A stretch of 64,000 bases of DNA. Origin: Actinophytocola oryzae. Lineage in GTDB: Bacteria > Actinomycetota > Actinomycetes > Mycobacteriales > Pseudonocardiaceae. How positions within the stretch are numbered: the first letter of the stretch is position 1; each line of letters begins with the position of its first letter. The position numbers were made by a program, and so were the translations under genes. Where the stretch lies: assembly GCF_004364325.1 (NCBI RefSeq), contig NZ_SOCP01000023.1, forward strand, positions 1-64,000, read 5' to 3'. Positions 33,958 through 42,616 of this stretch are shown in pieces. The notes beneath the pieces are model-generated. The model saw only the letters and a list, made by a program, of their open reading frames with translations, was not told the origin of the DNA and did no database searches.

Positions 33958-35133
33958 TCAGTCTCTCGGGTCGTCCGGATCGAGACCGTGCAGGGGGAAG
34001 ACGGCCCGCCGGGTCTCCTTGATGACGCTGTCGACCCGGTCCCCGTCCTCCCCGTCCCAAGGCTCGAAGTCGACACTCTTGTTGTCGGTCATGGTCGCGG
34101 GCAGCTCGGCGGTGGGCGCGATGCGATCCACGAACCGGGTCCACTCGTTGGGCAGCGTGGAGTCGGGAGCGACGTCCCGGTCGAGGACGGTGGCGATGAG
34201 ATGGGTCCAGGACCGTGGCACGACCCGCAGGAGCGCGTACCCACCACCCCCGGCAGCAAGCCAGTTCCCCCCGGCATACCGCTCGGCAAGCTCCCGCACG
34301 GTCCGGTAGATGGCGCGATGCCCGTCCACGGAGAGGGAAAGCGAGGCGAGCGGATCCTCCTCATGGGTGTCGACCCCACACTGACTGACCAGGAGCTGCG
34401 GCTGAAAAGCCTCGAGGAGCGAAGGAACGACCGCATTGAAGGCCCGCAACCAGGCACGGTCCCCGGTAAGCGGCGGCAGCGCGACGTTGACGGCACTGCC
34501 AAGTGCCTGGGGTCCACCGGTCTCGTCGGCGAACCCGGTCCCGGGAAAGAGCGTCAGAGGGTTCTGGTGAAGGGAGATGGTGAGCACGCGGGGGTCGTCG
34601 TAGAAGGCCGCCTGCACCCCGTCGCCGTGGTGGACATCGGTGTCCACATAGGCGATCCGCTCGAACCCGTTGTCCAACAACCAGGAGATGGCCACGGCGA
34701 GGTCGTTGTAGACACAGAACCCGTGGGCGTGGTCCCGCATGGCGTGATGCAGCCCACCCGCGATGCTGACCGCCCGCTTGGTGGTCCCCGAGGCGATCTG
34801 CCGAGCGGCCAGGAGCGAGGACCCCACCACCCGAGCCGAGGCCGAGTGCATGTTGTCGAAGACGGGGTTGTCGGAAGTCCCCAACCCGTGGCCGACGTCC
34901 CATCCGACCGTAGGCGCCTCCCGCACGGCGGCGAGGTAGCCGGCGTCGTGGATCCGTTCGATCTCCTCGTCGGTGGCTTCTTCGGGAACCAGAAGCTCGA
35001 CCCCGTCGAGCACCCCGAGCGCCGAAGCCAACCGAACGGTCAGTTCCAACCGGATCGGATGCAGCGGATGCTCCCCGCCCAGGTCGTACCCGAGCAGAGC
35101 GGAGTCCCAGACAACCGAACCAGGCAAACCCAT
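33958..35133 (-). CDS. acuC: Acetoin-utilisation/histone-deacetylase family protein (AcuC)
   Basis: Zinc-dependent protein-lysine deacetylase, 391 residues. Active-site pieces are intact: GGLHHAM with His129-His130, HGFCVYNDLA, DTDVHHGDG with zinc ligands Asp166 and His168, QCGVDTH with Asp255, and catalytic Tyr299 in GGGGYA. Likely reactivates acetylated acetyl-CoA synthetase, opposing the co-transcribed GNAT fusion. Upstream (35190-35199) is a CTGTATACAG palindrome that may be an operator. Confidence 0.92.
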   Translation of the reverse strand: MGLPGSVVWDSALLGYDLGGEHPLHPIRLELTVRLASALGVLDGVELLVPEEATDEEIERIHDAGYLAAVREAPTVGWDVGHGLGTSDNPVFDNMHSASARVVGSSLLAARQIASGTTKRAVSIAGGLHHAMRDHAHGFCVYNDLAVAISWLLDNGFERIAYVDTDVHHGDGVQAAFYDDPRVLTISLHQNPLTLFPGTGFADETGGPQALGSAVNVALPPLTGDRAWLRAFNAVVPSLLEAFQPQLLVSQCGVDTHEEDPLASLSLSVDGHRAIYRTVRELAERYAGGNWLAAGGGGYALLRVVPRSWTHLIATVLDRDVAPDSTLPNEWTRFVDRIAPTAELPATMTDNKSVDFEPWDGEDGDRVDSVIKETRRAVFPLHGLDPDDPRD

Positions 35134-35189
35134 GCCACAACCCTATCCACCCAGACCGACCACAGCCCGCCGATCAACGTCTCTGCATT

Positions 35190-35199
35190 CTGTATACAG
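35190..35199. promoter_or_regulatory. CTGTATACAG palindrome upstream of acuC
   Basis: Perfect 10-bp palindrome, 57 bases before the acuC start. The core TGTATACA is typical of GntR-family operators. A short frame on the plus strand right after it (GTG 35205) reads QYRITSG, reminiscent of the start of small GntR regulators, but then degenerates. Confidence 0.45.
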
Positions 35200-35329
35200 C
35201 CTACGTGCAGTATCGGATTACCAGCGGGGCTGGTCGCCGAGGCGGGCAGGGATCGCGACGAGCCGAGCCAGGCGAGAACCGCCGTGAGCCGAGGCGGGCA
35301 AGAGCCGCGGTGCGCCGACACGCCGCCTT

Positions 35330-35810
35330 CCTGTAGCGCTTGCCACAGTCCGTCACCGCCTGCCGCAGCCCGCCGCCGGTGGTCGTCGTCTGCCGTCGCT
35401 CGTGGCCGCCTGCCGCAGCCTGCGGACGCTGGTCGTCGCCCGCCGCAGCCCACCGCAGTCCGCCGCAGCCCGCCACCGCTGGTCGCAGCCCACCGCAGTC
35501 CGCCGCCGCCCACCGTCGCCTGCCGCAGCCGGTCGCAGCCGGTCGCAGCCGGTCGCAGCCGGTCGCAGCCTGGTGCCGCTGGTCGTCGCCTGTCGCCACC
35601 TGCGGTCGCCTGTCGGTCTCGTTCGGTCTCCTCGGCCTCTCCCCACCGGTCCTCGAACCTCCCGCGCCTGCTCCTACCTGCCCCCGGCGCTTCTCGCCTC
35701 TTCGCGCCCGCCGGCTCCTCCGGCTTCCCTCGTCTTAACTTCTCCCGGCGCTCCCCGGCCCTTCCGCCTTGCCTTTCCCCGCCCTCGTCTCGCCTCTCCA
35801 CAACGGCCTG
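35330..35810. repeat. Degenerate minisatellite with pyrimidine-rich plus strand
   Basis: From about 35330 to 35600 the plus strand is built from degenerate 9-12-base units around CCGCAGCC/CCGCAGTCCGC. It includes four exact tandem GGTCGCAGCC copies at 35531-35570. From 35600 to 35810 it becomes a C/T-rich tract (CTCCTCGGCCTCTCCCC-like) with few purines. Open frames exist in several frames on both strands, as expected for such sequence, and none resembles a protein. It fills the gap between acuC and the sulfurtransferase stop. Confidence 0.75.
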
Positions 35811-35822
35811 TGCGAAACGCGG

Positions 35823-36704
35823 TCAGGCAGGCGCTTCTCCGGTGGCCACCGGGCGCTCGGGGTCCGCGCTCCAGTTGGACCACGAACCCGCGTAGAGCAC
35901 GGCCGGAGCGTCCGCGCTGGTGAGCCCCGCGACCTCCAACGCCAACACCACGGACGTGGCGGTGACCCCGGAGCCGCAGTAGGCCCCGACGCCGCCTGGC
36001 GCCTCTCCGGAGTCGGGTGCCTTCTCGTCAGGCACTCCCAGACCTGCGAAGTGCTCGGCCAGCTCCGAGGGCGCGCGCCAGCGGCCGTCCTCGCCCGTGT
36101 GGGCGGCGAACGGCGCGTTTCTGGCGCCTGGCACGTGACCGGCCCTCGGGTCGATCGGTTCCACGTCGCCGCGGTAACGCTCCGGTGCCCGTGCGTCCAG
36201 CAGCACGCCGGCGCGGGCCAGCTCGGCCGCTTCCTCCGCGTCCGCCACCGGCATGTGGCCCGGCCGGACGGTCACGTCGCCCGCTGCGGGTACCGGCACC
36301 TCGGTGGTCACCGGCCGTCCCTCGGCGACCCAGGCGGCGTAGCCACCGTCGAGGACCCGCACCCGGTCGTGGCCTGCCCATCGCAACAACCACCACGCGC
36401 GGGCGGCGATCGACCCGTTGTCCGCGTCGTACGCCACCACCGGTGCGCCGTCACGTATGCCTGCCGCCCGGAGCACGCGTTGCAGGTCCTCGGCCGGGGG
36501 CAGGGGGTGGCGGCCACCCGGACCGGGTGGCGCGGCGAGGTCGGCGTCCAGGTCGAGGAACACCGCGCCCGGCAGGTGTCCGCGCACATAGTCGTCGCGC
36601 CCGGGCGGGCCGCCCAGTCGCCACCGCACGTCCAGCAGGACGGGCGGCTCGGCTTCGGACAGCGACGCGGCGAGGTCGGTGGTCGACACCAGTGGAGAGG
36701 TCAC
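35823..36704 (-). CDS. sseA: Thiosulfate/3-mercaptopyruvate sulfurtransferase (tandem rhodanese)
   Basis: About 293 residues with two rhodanese domains. The first ends in an inactive loop (VVAYDADNGSIAARAWW, no Cys); the second has the catalytic loop AYCGSGVTAT. LDVRW and LLDARAPERYRGD start the two domains. Transfers sulfur from thiosulfate or 3-mercaptopyruvate to a thiophilic acceptor. GTG 36704 (TSPLVSTTDL) is preferred; GTG 36719 adds five residues. Divergent from ideR. Confidence 0.9.
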   Translation of the reverse strand: MTSPLVSTTDLAASLSEAEPPVLLDVRWRLGGPPGRDDYVRGHLPGAVFLDLDADLAAPPGPGGRHPLPPAEDLQRVLRAAGIRDGAPVVAYDADNGSIAARAWWLLRWAGHDRVRVLDGGYAAWVAEGRPVTTEVPVPAAGDVTVRPGHMPVADAEEAAELARAGVLLDARAPERYRGDVEPIDPRAGHVPGARNAPFAAHTGEDGRWRAPSELAEHFAGLGVPDEKAPDSGEAPGGVGAYCGSGVTATSVVLALEVAGLTSADAPAVLYAGSWSNWSADPERPVATGEAPA

Positions 36705-36834
36705 CCCGCTATTCTTCACTCACCCGATCTGCCGTGCCGTGATCCCGCAGCGGGTGTCTGCTCACAGCCCGTGACCGCCACGCTGCTCCACCCGGGCGAG
36801 CGACTAGCATGGTTGACGACGAAGGGGAAGCGGC

Positions 36835-37530
36835 GTGAACGAGCTCATCGACACCACCGAGATGTACCTCAAGACGATCTACGAACTTGAGGAGGAGGGC
36901 GTCGTCCCACTGCGTGCCCGGCTCGCCGAGCGCCTCGGCCAGAGCGGTCCGACCGTGAGTCAGACCGTCGGCCGCATGGAGCGGGACGGCCTGGTCATCG
37001 TCGCGGGCGACCGCCACCTGGAGCTCACCGAGCACGGGCGTGCGCTCGCCATCACCGTCATGCGCAAGCACCGGCTCGCCGAGCGCCTCCTCGTCGACGT
37101 CATCGGTCTGGAGTGGGAGCACGTCCACAGCGAGGCGTGCCGCTGGGAGCACGTGATGAGCGAGGCCGTCGAGCGCAAGCTGGTCAAGCTGCTCGGCAAC
37201 CCCACCACGTCCCCGTACGGCAACCCCATCCCCGGTCTCGACAAGCTGGGCGAGGGCGAGCCCGCCCCACCGGTGGAGGCCGACCTCGTCCGCATGGACG
37301 ACGTCGCCCGCCGCGGCGGCGGCAAGGTCGAGGTGCGCCGCATCGCCGAGCACGTGCAACTCGACCCCGACCTCATGGCCGAGCTCAGGAGCGTCGGCGT
37401 CATCCCGGGCCAGACCGTCCACGTCGGTCCGTCCAAGGGCGACGGCAACACGATCGAGGTCAGCGGCGAGCACAGTTCGACGCAGGTCCCCCCGACCGTG
37501 CTGCACGCCGTCCTCGCCCGCGCGAAGTGA
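36835..37530 (+). CDS. ideR: Iron-dependent DtxR-family repressor (IdeR)
   Basis: 231 residues. N-terminal winged helix (PLRARLAERLGQSGPTVSQT), dimerisation/metal domain and C-terminal SH3-like domain. All DtxR/IdeR metal ligands are at the classical numbers: site 1 His79, Glu83, His98; site 2 Met10, Cys102, Glu105, His106. Represses siderophore and iron-uptake genes when iron is sufficient. GTG 36835 is used; GAAGGGGAAG precedes it. In mycobacteria ideR directly follows sigB; here about 8.9 kb intervenes. Confidence 0.95.
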   Translation: MNELIDTTEMYLKTIYELEEEGVVPLRARLAERLGQSGPTVSQTVGRMERDGLVIVAGDRHLELTEHGRALAITVMRKHRLAERLLVDVIGLEWEHVHSEACRWEHVMSEAVERKLVKLLGNPTTSPYGNPIPGLDKLGEGEPAPPVEADLVRMDDVARRGGGKVEVRRIAEHVQLDPDLMAELRSVGVIPGQTVHVGPSKGDGNTIEVSGEHSSTQVPPTVLHAVLARAK

Positions 37531-37543
37531 CAGCCACCGCCAC

Positions 37544-38902
<1,359 letters not shown>

Positions 38903-38931
38903 GTTTGCCTCTCAACGAAACGGAGAATGTG

Positions 38932-39894
38932 GTGAAGCTGCTCGTCACGGGCGGTGCCGGGTACGTCGGAAGCGTGTGTGCCGCGCGACTGGTGAAGGCC
39001 GGCCACGAGGTCGTGGTACTCGATGACCTGTCGACCGGCCACGCCGACGCCGTGCCCGAGGGCTGCCGGTTCGTCCAGGCCGAACTGGCCGACGCCGCAG
39101 GCGACCTACTCGCCGACGGCTTCGACGGCGTGCTCCACTTCGCCGCGAAGTCACTCGTCGCCGAGTCGATGAGTGACCCCAAGAAGTACTGGGACGGCAA
39201 CGTTCTCACCTCTCTTCGTCTGCTCGAAGCCGTGCGGGCCAACGGAGTCCCCCGGCTGGTGTTCTCCTCGACGGCCGCCGTGTACGGGGAGGCCGAGGTC
39301 ATCCCCATCCAGGAGACCGCCCCGACACGGCCCACCAACACCTACGGCGCGACCAAGCTCGCCATCGACCACGCCATCACCTCGTACGCGCAGGCGCACG
39401 GGCTCGGCGCTGTCAGCCTGCGGTACTTCAACGTCGCGGGCGCGTGGGGCGGCTACGGCGAGCGCCACACCACCGAGACCCACCTCATCCCGCTGGTCCT
39501 GCAGGTCGCCCTCGGCCAGCGCGAGTCGATCCACGTGTACGGCGAGGACTACCCGACGACGGACGGCACCTGCATCCGCGACTACATCCACGTCGCCGAC
39601 CTCGCCGAGGCGCACCTGCTCGCGCTCGAGTTCGCCAAGCCGGGCAGCCACCACATCTACAACCTCGGCAGCGGCAGCGGTTTCTCGGTGCGTGAGGTCA
39701 TCGAGACCTGCAGGCAGGTCACCGGTCACCCCATCCCGGCCGAGATCAAGGACCGTCGCCCGGGCGACCCGCCCGCGCTGGTTGCCGCGAGCGACCGTGC
39801 ACGCGACGAGCTCGGCTGGAAGCCCGAGCACGTGGACCTCGAGGTCATCGTCCGCGACGCCTGGGAGTTCACCCGGGCTCGCGCCGCTCGATAG
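38932..39894 (+). CDS. galE: UDP-glucose 4-epimerase
   Basis: Interconverts UDP-galactose and UDP-glucose. About 320 residues, extended SDR fold: NAD-binding GGAGYVG (7-13), SSTAAVYGE with the catalytic Ser/Thr, TNTYGATK with Tyr-x3-Lys, and GTCIRDYIHVADLAEAH in the sugar-binding half. GTG 38932 is chosen by CGGAGA upstream and homologous starts. Forms an operon with galK. Its last 26 bases overlap the convergent DUF4192 gene. Confidence 0.94.
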   Translation: MKLLVTGGAGYVGSVCAARLVKAGHEVVVLDDLSTGHADAVPEGCRFVQAELADAAGDLLADGFDGVLHFAAKSLVAESMSDPKKYWDGNVLTSLRLLEAVRANGVPRLVFSSTAAVYGEAEVIPIQETAPTRPTNTYGATKLAIDHAITSYAQAHGLGAVSLRYFNVAGAWGGYGERHTTETHLIPLVLQVALGQRESIHVYGEDYPTTDGTCIRDYIHVADLAEAHLLALEFAKPGSHHIYNLGSGSGFSVREVIETCRQVTGHPIPAEIKDRRPGDPPALVAASDRARDELGWKPEHVDLEVIVRDAWEFTRARAAR

Positions 39895-41362
39895 GCGGCG
39901 GCAGGTACCCGGCGAGGGCGTCCATGGTGGTGCGCTGGACCGGCGCACCACCGGAGATGCCCAAAGCCGCGGCATCCCGCCTGCCCAGCGGCCCCGGTGC
40001 GATCCGGGGTGGTTCCGTGACCGGAACTCGCCCCGGGTCGGCCATCGCCACCAGGCCTGGGTACCAGGGCCCGAAACCCAGACCGTCGTCGACTGCCACC
40101 ACGCCTGGACCGGACGATCCGACCAACGCGAGCGCGCTGAACACCGGGACTTCCGACCGCGCTGTCGGTTCGGGTGGCATGAGGAACATGAGCGTCGCGT
40201 CGCAGGAACCGGCATCGTCGCACCCTGACTCGGGGCAACAGTCCACTGGTTCGTCCTGTGGCGCCTCCTGAGCGGGTGCGGTGGTGGGGTCTGGCTCGGG
40301 TGTCGTGTCCCATGGTGGGTCGTCGTCCTCCTCCTCGGCCGAGTCGGTCTGTGCCTCGTCGTTCCTGAGGATGCTCATCACGAGCAGGCTTCTCACCTCG
40401 TCCGGGGAGATGCCCATCTGGAGCGCGCGGTCGAGGAGCACCGCCAGGTCGTGCAGGGGATTCGCCTCCATGACGATCTTCAGCGCCAGACCGGCCACCA
40501 CGCCCTCGCCGCGGAGATAGGCGGACATCGCCAGGAGGAACGCCGGTTCCGCTCGTTCCGGCGCGGGTAGGCCCCGCACCAGTACCGTCCAGAGGCGCTC
40601 CGCTGCCTCGGATTCGTCGGACACGACCACGGCCAGACACTCGTCCCTGACCGGTGTCCGTGACAACGCCCGCGCCAGCCGGACCAGCTGGAGGTCGGTC
40701 AGGATCGGTGGATCGTAGGAGCTTCTCGCCCTTTCCAGGGTGTGCCCGACCAGTGCGAGATCCGCGCGCAGATCCGTGTCGATGTCACCGTCCGGCCAGG
40801 CGATCCGGTAGGCGCTCAGCAGTTTCCTCCTACGCTCCAGCACTTCTTTCGAGTCGGCGGCCAGGTTCGCCGCCATGGCCTCCCGGCTTGTATAAGTAGT
40901 GTCGCCCGCGACAGCTCTGGCCGCGGCCAACGCGGAGCTCTGCGGGTCCGGCACCGTGCCGGTACACAGTGGATCGTCGTAGCACCACCACACCTCACCA
41001 TGGGCGATCTTCGAGACCCAGGACGAGTGCGACAGCAGGATGTCCTTGTCCGCCAACATCTTTCGGAGCACGTCGACGAGCAGCCCGTGCTCCGGCCCGT
41101 CGTCGCCGACGACGACGGCGACAACCGCCACGGCGTCGTTCCTCACCACCGCCGCCGTGAGTTCGGTGACGACGAGCGGTATGTGCTCCGGTCTGGGCAG
41201 GTCCACACGGATCGTCGTGGACAGCCGAAGCTCTGGACATCGACGAAAGGTGAACAGCACCAACGAGTTCGTGGGCGGGAAGCCGATGACGTAAGGGATG
41301 CCTGCGACCAGTTCGGACAGATCACGTAGCCGGATGTGCGTGTGCGAGGACGAAGTTGTCAT
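39869..41362 (-). CDS. DUF4192 family protein
   Basis: About 497 residues. The first ~330 residues are the DUF4192 domain (IRLRDLSELVAGIPYVIGFP; VVAVVVGDDGPEHGLLVDVL). After it comes an acidic linker (SAEEEDDDPPWDTTPEPDP) and a short Cys-rich stretch DCCPESGCDDAGSC, then a variable C-terminal part. ATG 41362 gives the usual N-terminus; the upstream open frame overlaps the deaminase gene and is discarded. Function of the family is unknown. Two DnaA-box-like motifs lie just upstream (41414-41441). Confidence 0.85.
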   Translation of the reverse strand: MTTSSSHTHIRLRDLSELVAGIPYVIGFPPTNSLVLFTFRRCPELRLSTTIRVDLPRPEHIPLVVTELTAAVVRNDAVAVVAVVVGDDGPEHGLLVDVLRKMLADKDILLSHSSWVSKIAHGEVWWCYDDPLCTGTVPDPQSSALAAARAVAGDTTYTSREAMAANLAADSKEVLERRRKLLSAYRIAWPDGDIDTDLRADLALVGHTLERARSSYDPPILTDLQLVRLARALSRTPVRDECLAVVVSDESEAAERLWTVLVRGLPAPERAEPAFLLAMSAYLRGEGVVAGLALKIVMEANPLHDLAVLLDRALQMGISPDEVRSLLVMSILRNDEAQTDSAEEEDDDPPWDTTPEPDPTTAPAQEAPQDEPVDCCPESGCDDAGSCDATLMFLMPPEPTARSEVPVFSALALVGSSGPGVVAVDDGLGFGPWYPGLVAMADPGRVPVTEPPRIAPGPLGRRDAAALGISGGAPVQRTTMDALAGYLPPPIERREPG

Positions 41363-41413
41363 GCGTCCACGATGCGCGCTCCGGCGGTCCCGTGGGGGAC
41401 GTCGAGGTCGATC

Positions 41414-41441
41414 TGTGGACAACTGGGTGGGCTGTGGACAA
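41414..41441 (-). promoter_or_regulatory. Two DnaA-box-like 9-mers
   Basis: TGTGGACAA at 41414-41422 and again at 41433-41441 (TTGTCCACA on the minus strand, the actinobacterial DnaA-box consensus). They are 19 bases apart, in the 216-base gap between the divergent DUF4192 and deaminase genes, where they could affect either promoter or titrate DnaA. Confidence 0.55.
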
Positions 41442-41578
41442 CTCGCCGACGAACCAGCGGAACTGTCGGTGGCGCGGAGTAAGGTGCGCGCCCCTCGGAT
41501 CCGGTGTGAATGGAGCCTTTGTCGAAATCGCACCGAGAGTGAGAAGAAATTGTCGGCACCGTCGTGCACCATGGCCTT

Positions 41579-42616
41579 GTGCGTGACTTCATCGAACAAC
41601 TCCCGAAGCCCGAACTCCATGTACACCTGGTCGGTTCGGCCTCCCTCGACACCGTCCTGGAGCTGGCGCGCCGCCACCCCGACCAGGACGTCCCGACGGA
41701 GCGTGAGCGGTTACGCGCCTTCTACGAGTTCACCGACTTCGCACACTTCATCGACGTGTACGTCAAGGTCACCAGTCTCGTGGTCACGGGCGCGGACATC
41801 ACCGCGCTCGCCGTCGGGCTCGCGCGTGACCTCGCCGCCAACCGCGTGCGCTACGCGGAGGTGACCGTCACGCCGGTGCCGCACGTCATGCTCGGCATCG
41901 AGCCGGACGAGTTGGCGGAGGCGCTCACCACCGGCCGCCGGCTGGGATGGGAGCAACACCGCGTCGAGCTGGCCTGGGTGTTCGACATCGCCGGCTCGCT
42001 CGGTTACGCGGCAGGTGTCCAGACCGCGGAGTGGGTGCTGCGGTACCGGCCGGAGGGCACGGTCGGCTTCGGCCTGGGTGGGAACGAGGTCGGCGTGCCA
42101 CGCGAGCGCTACCAGGTCCCGTTCGACATGGCCCGCGACGGTGGCCTGCACCTGGTGCCGCACGCGGGTGAGACCACCGGACCGAAGACCATCTGGTCGG
42201 CGCTCCTCAACCTGCACGCCGAGCGCATCGGTCACGGCACCAGTGCCGTGCGCGACCCGAACCTGCTCGCACATCTCGCGGGCGAGGGCATCCCCCTGGA
42301 GGTGTGCCCGAGCTCCAACATCCGCACGAGGGCGGTGGCCACGCTCGCCGAGCACCCGCTGCCCCGGTTGTTGGACGCGGGAGTGCCGGTCACGCTGGCC
42401 ACCGACGACCCCGGCATGTTCCACACCGATCTCAACCGTGAGTACCTGCTCGTGCACGAGCAGTTCGGGTTGAGCCGGGGTGAGCTCGCGGACCTGGCCA
42501 GGACGGGGGTGCGTGCCTCGTTCCGCGAGCCGGACCGCACGACGGCTCTCCTGGCCGAGATCGATGCCGTCGAGCGCCAGTACGACACCGAAGGGAGGCG
42601 CACACACGATGGCTGA
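41579..42616 (+). CDS. Adenosine deaminase family protein
   Basis: About 345 residues of the metal-dependent amidohydrolase fold. Zinc ligands and catalytic residues: HVHLVGS near the N-terminus, VPHAGETTGP (His and Glu), ERIGHGTSAV and TLATDDPGMF. Deaminates adenosine or a related purine (aminodeoxyfutalosine and adenine deaminases share this fold). GTG 41579 gives the expected RDFIEQLPKPELH start; GTG 41564 would add five residues. Ends in an 8-base overlap with the peptidase start (ATGGCTGA), indicating translational coupling. Confidence 0.88.
   Translation: MRDFIEQLPKPELHVHLVGSASLDTVLELARRHPDQDVPTERERLRAFYEFTDFAHFIDVYVKVTSLVVTGADITALAVGLARDLAANRVRYAEVTVTPVPHVMLGIEPDELAEALTTGRRLGWEQHRVELAWVFDIAGSLGYAAGVQTAEWVLRYRPEGTVGFGLGGNEVGVPRERYQVPFDMARDGGLHLVPHAGETTGPKTIWSALLNLHAERIGHGTSAVRDPNLLAHLAGEGIPLEVCPSSNIRTRAVATLAEHPLPRLLDAGVPVTLATDDPGMFHTDLNREYLLVHEQFGLSRGELADLARTGVRASFREPDRTTALLAEIDAVERQYDTEGRRTHDG

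Noticed and set aside
31705..35895. Nearly 1400-codon open frame on the plus strand
   Set aside because: It is antisense to the acetyltransferase fusion and AcuC genes and continues through the minisatellite; composition is Arg/Gly/Asp/His-rich as expected of a GC-biased shadow frame, with no recognisable domain.
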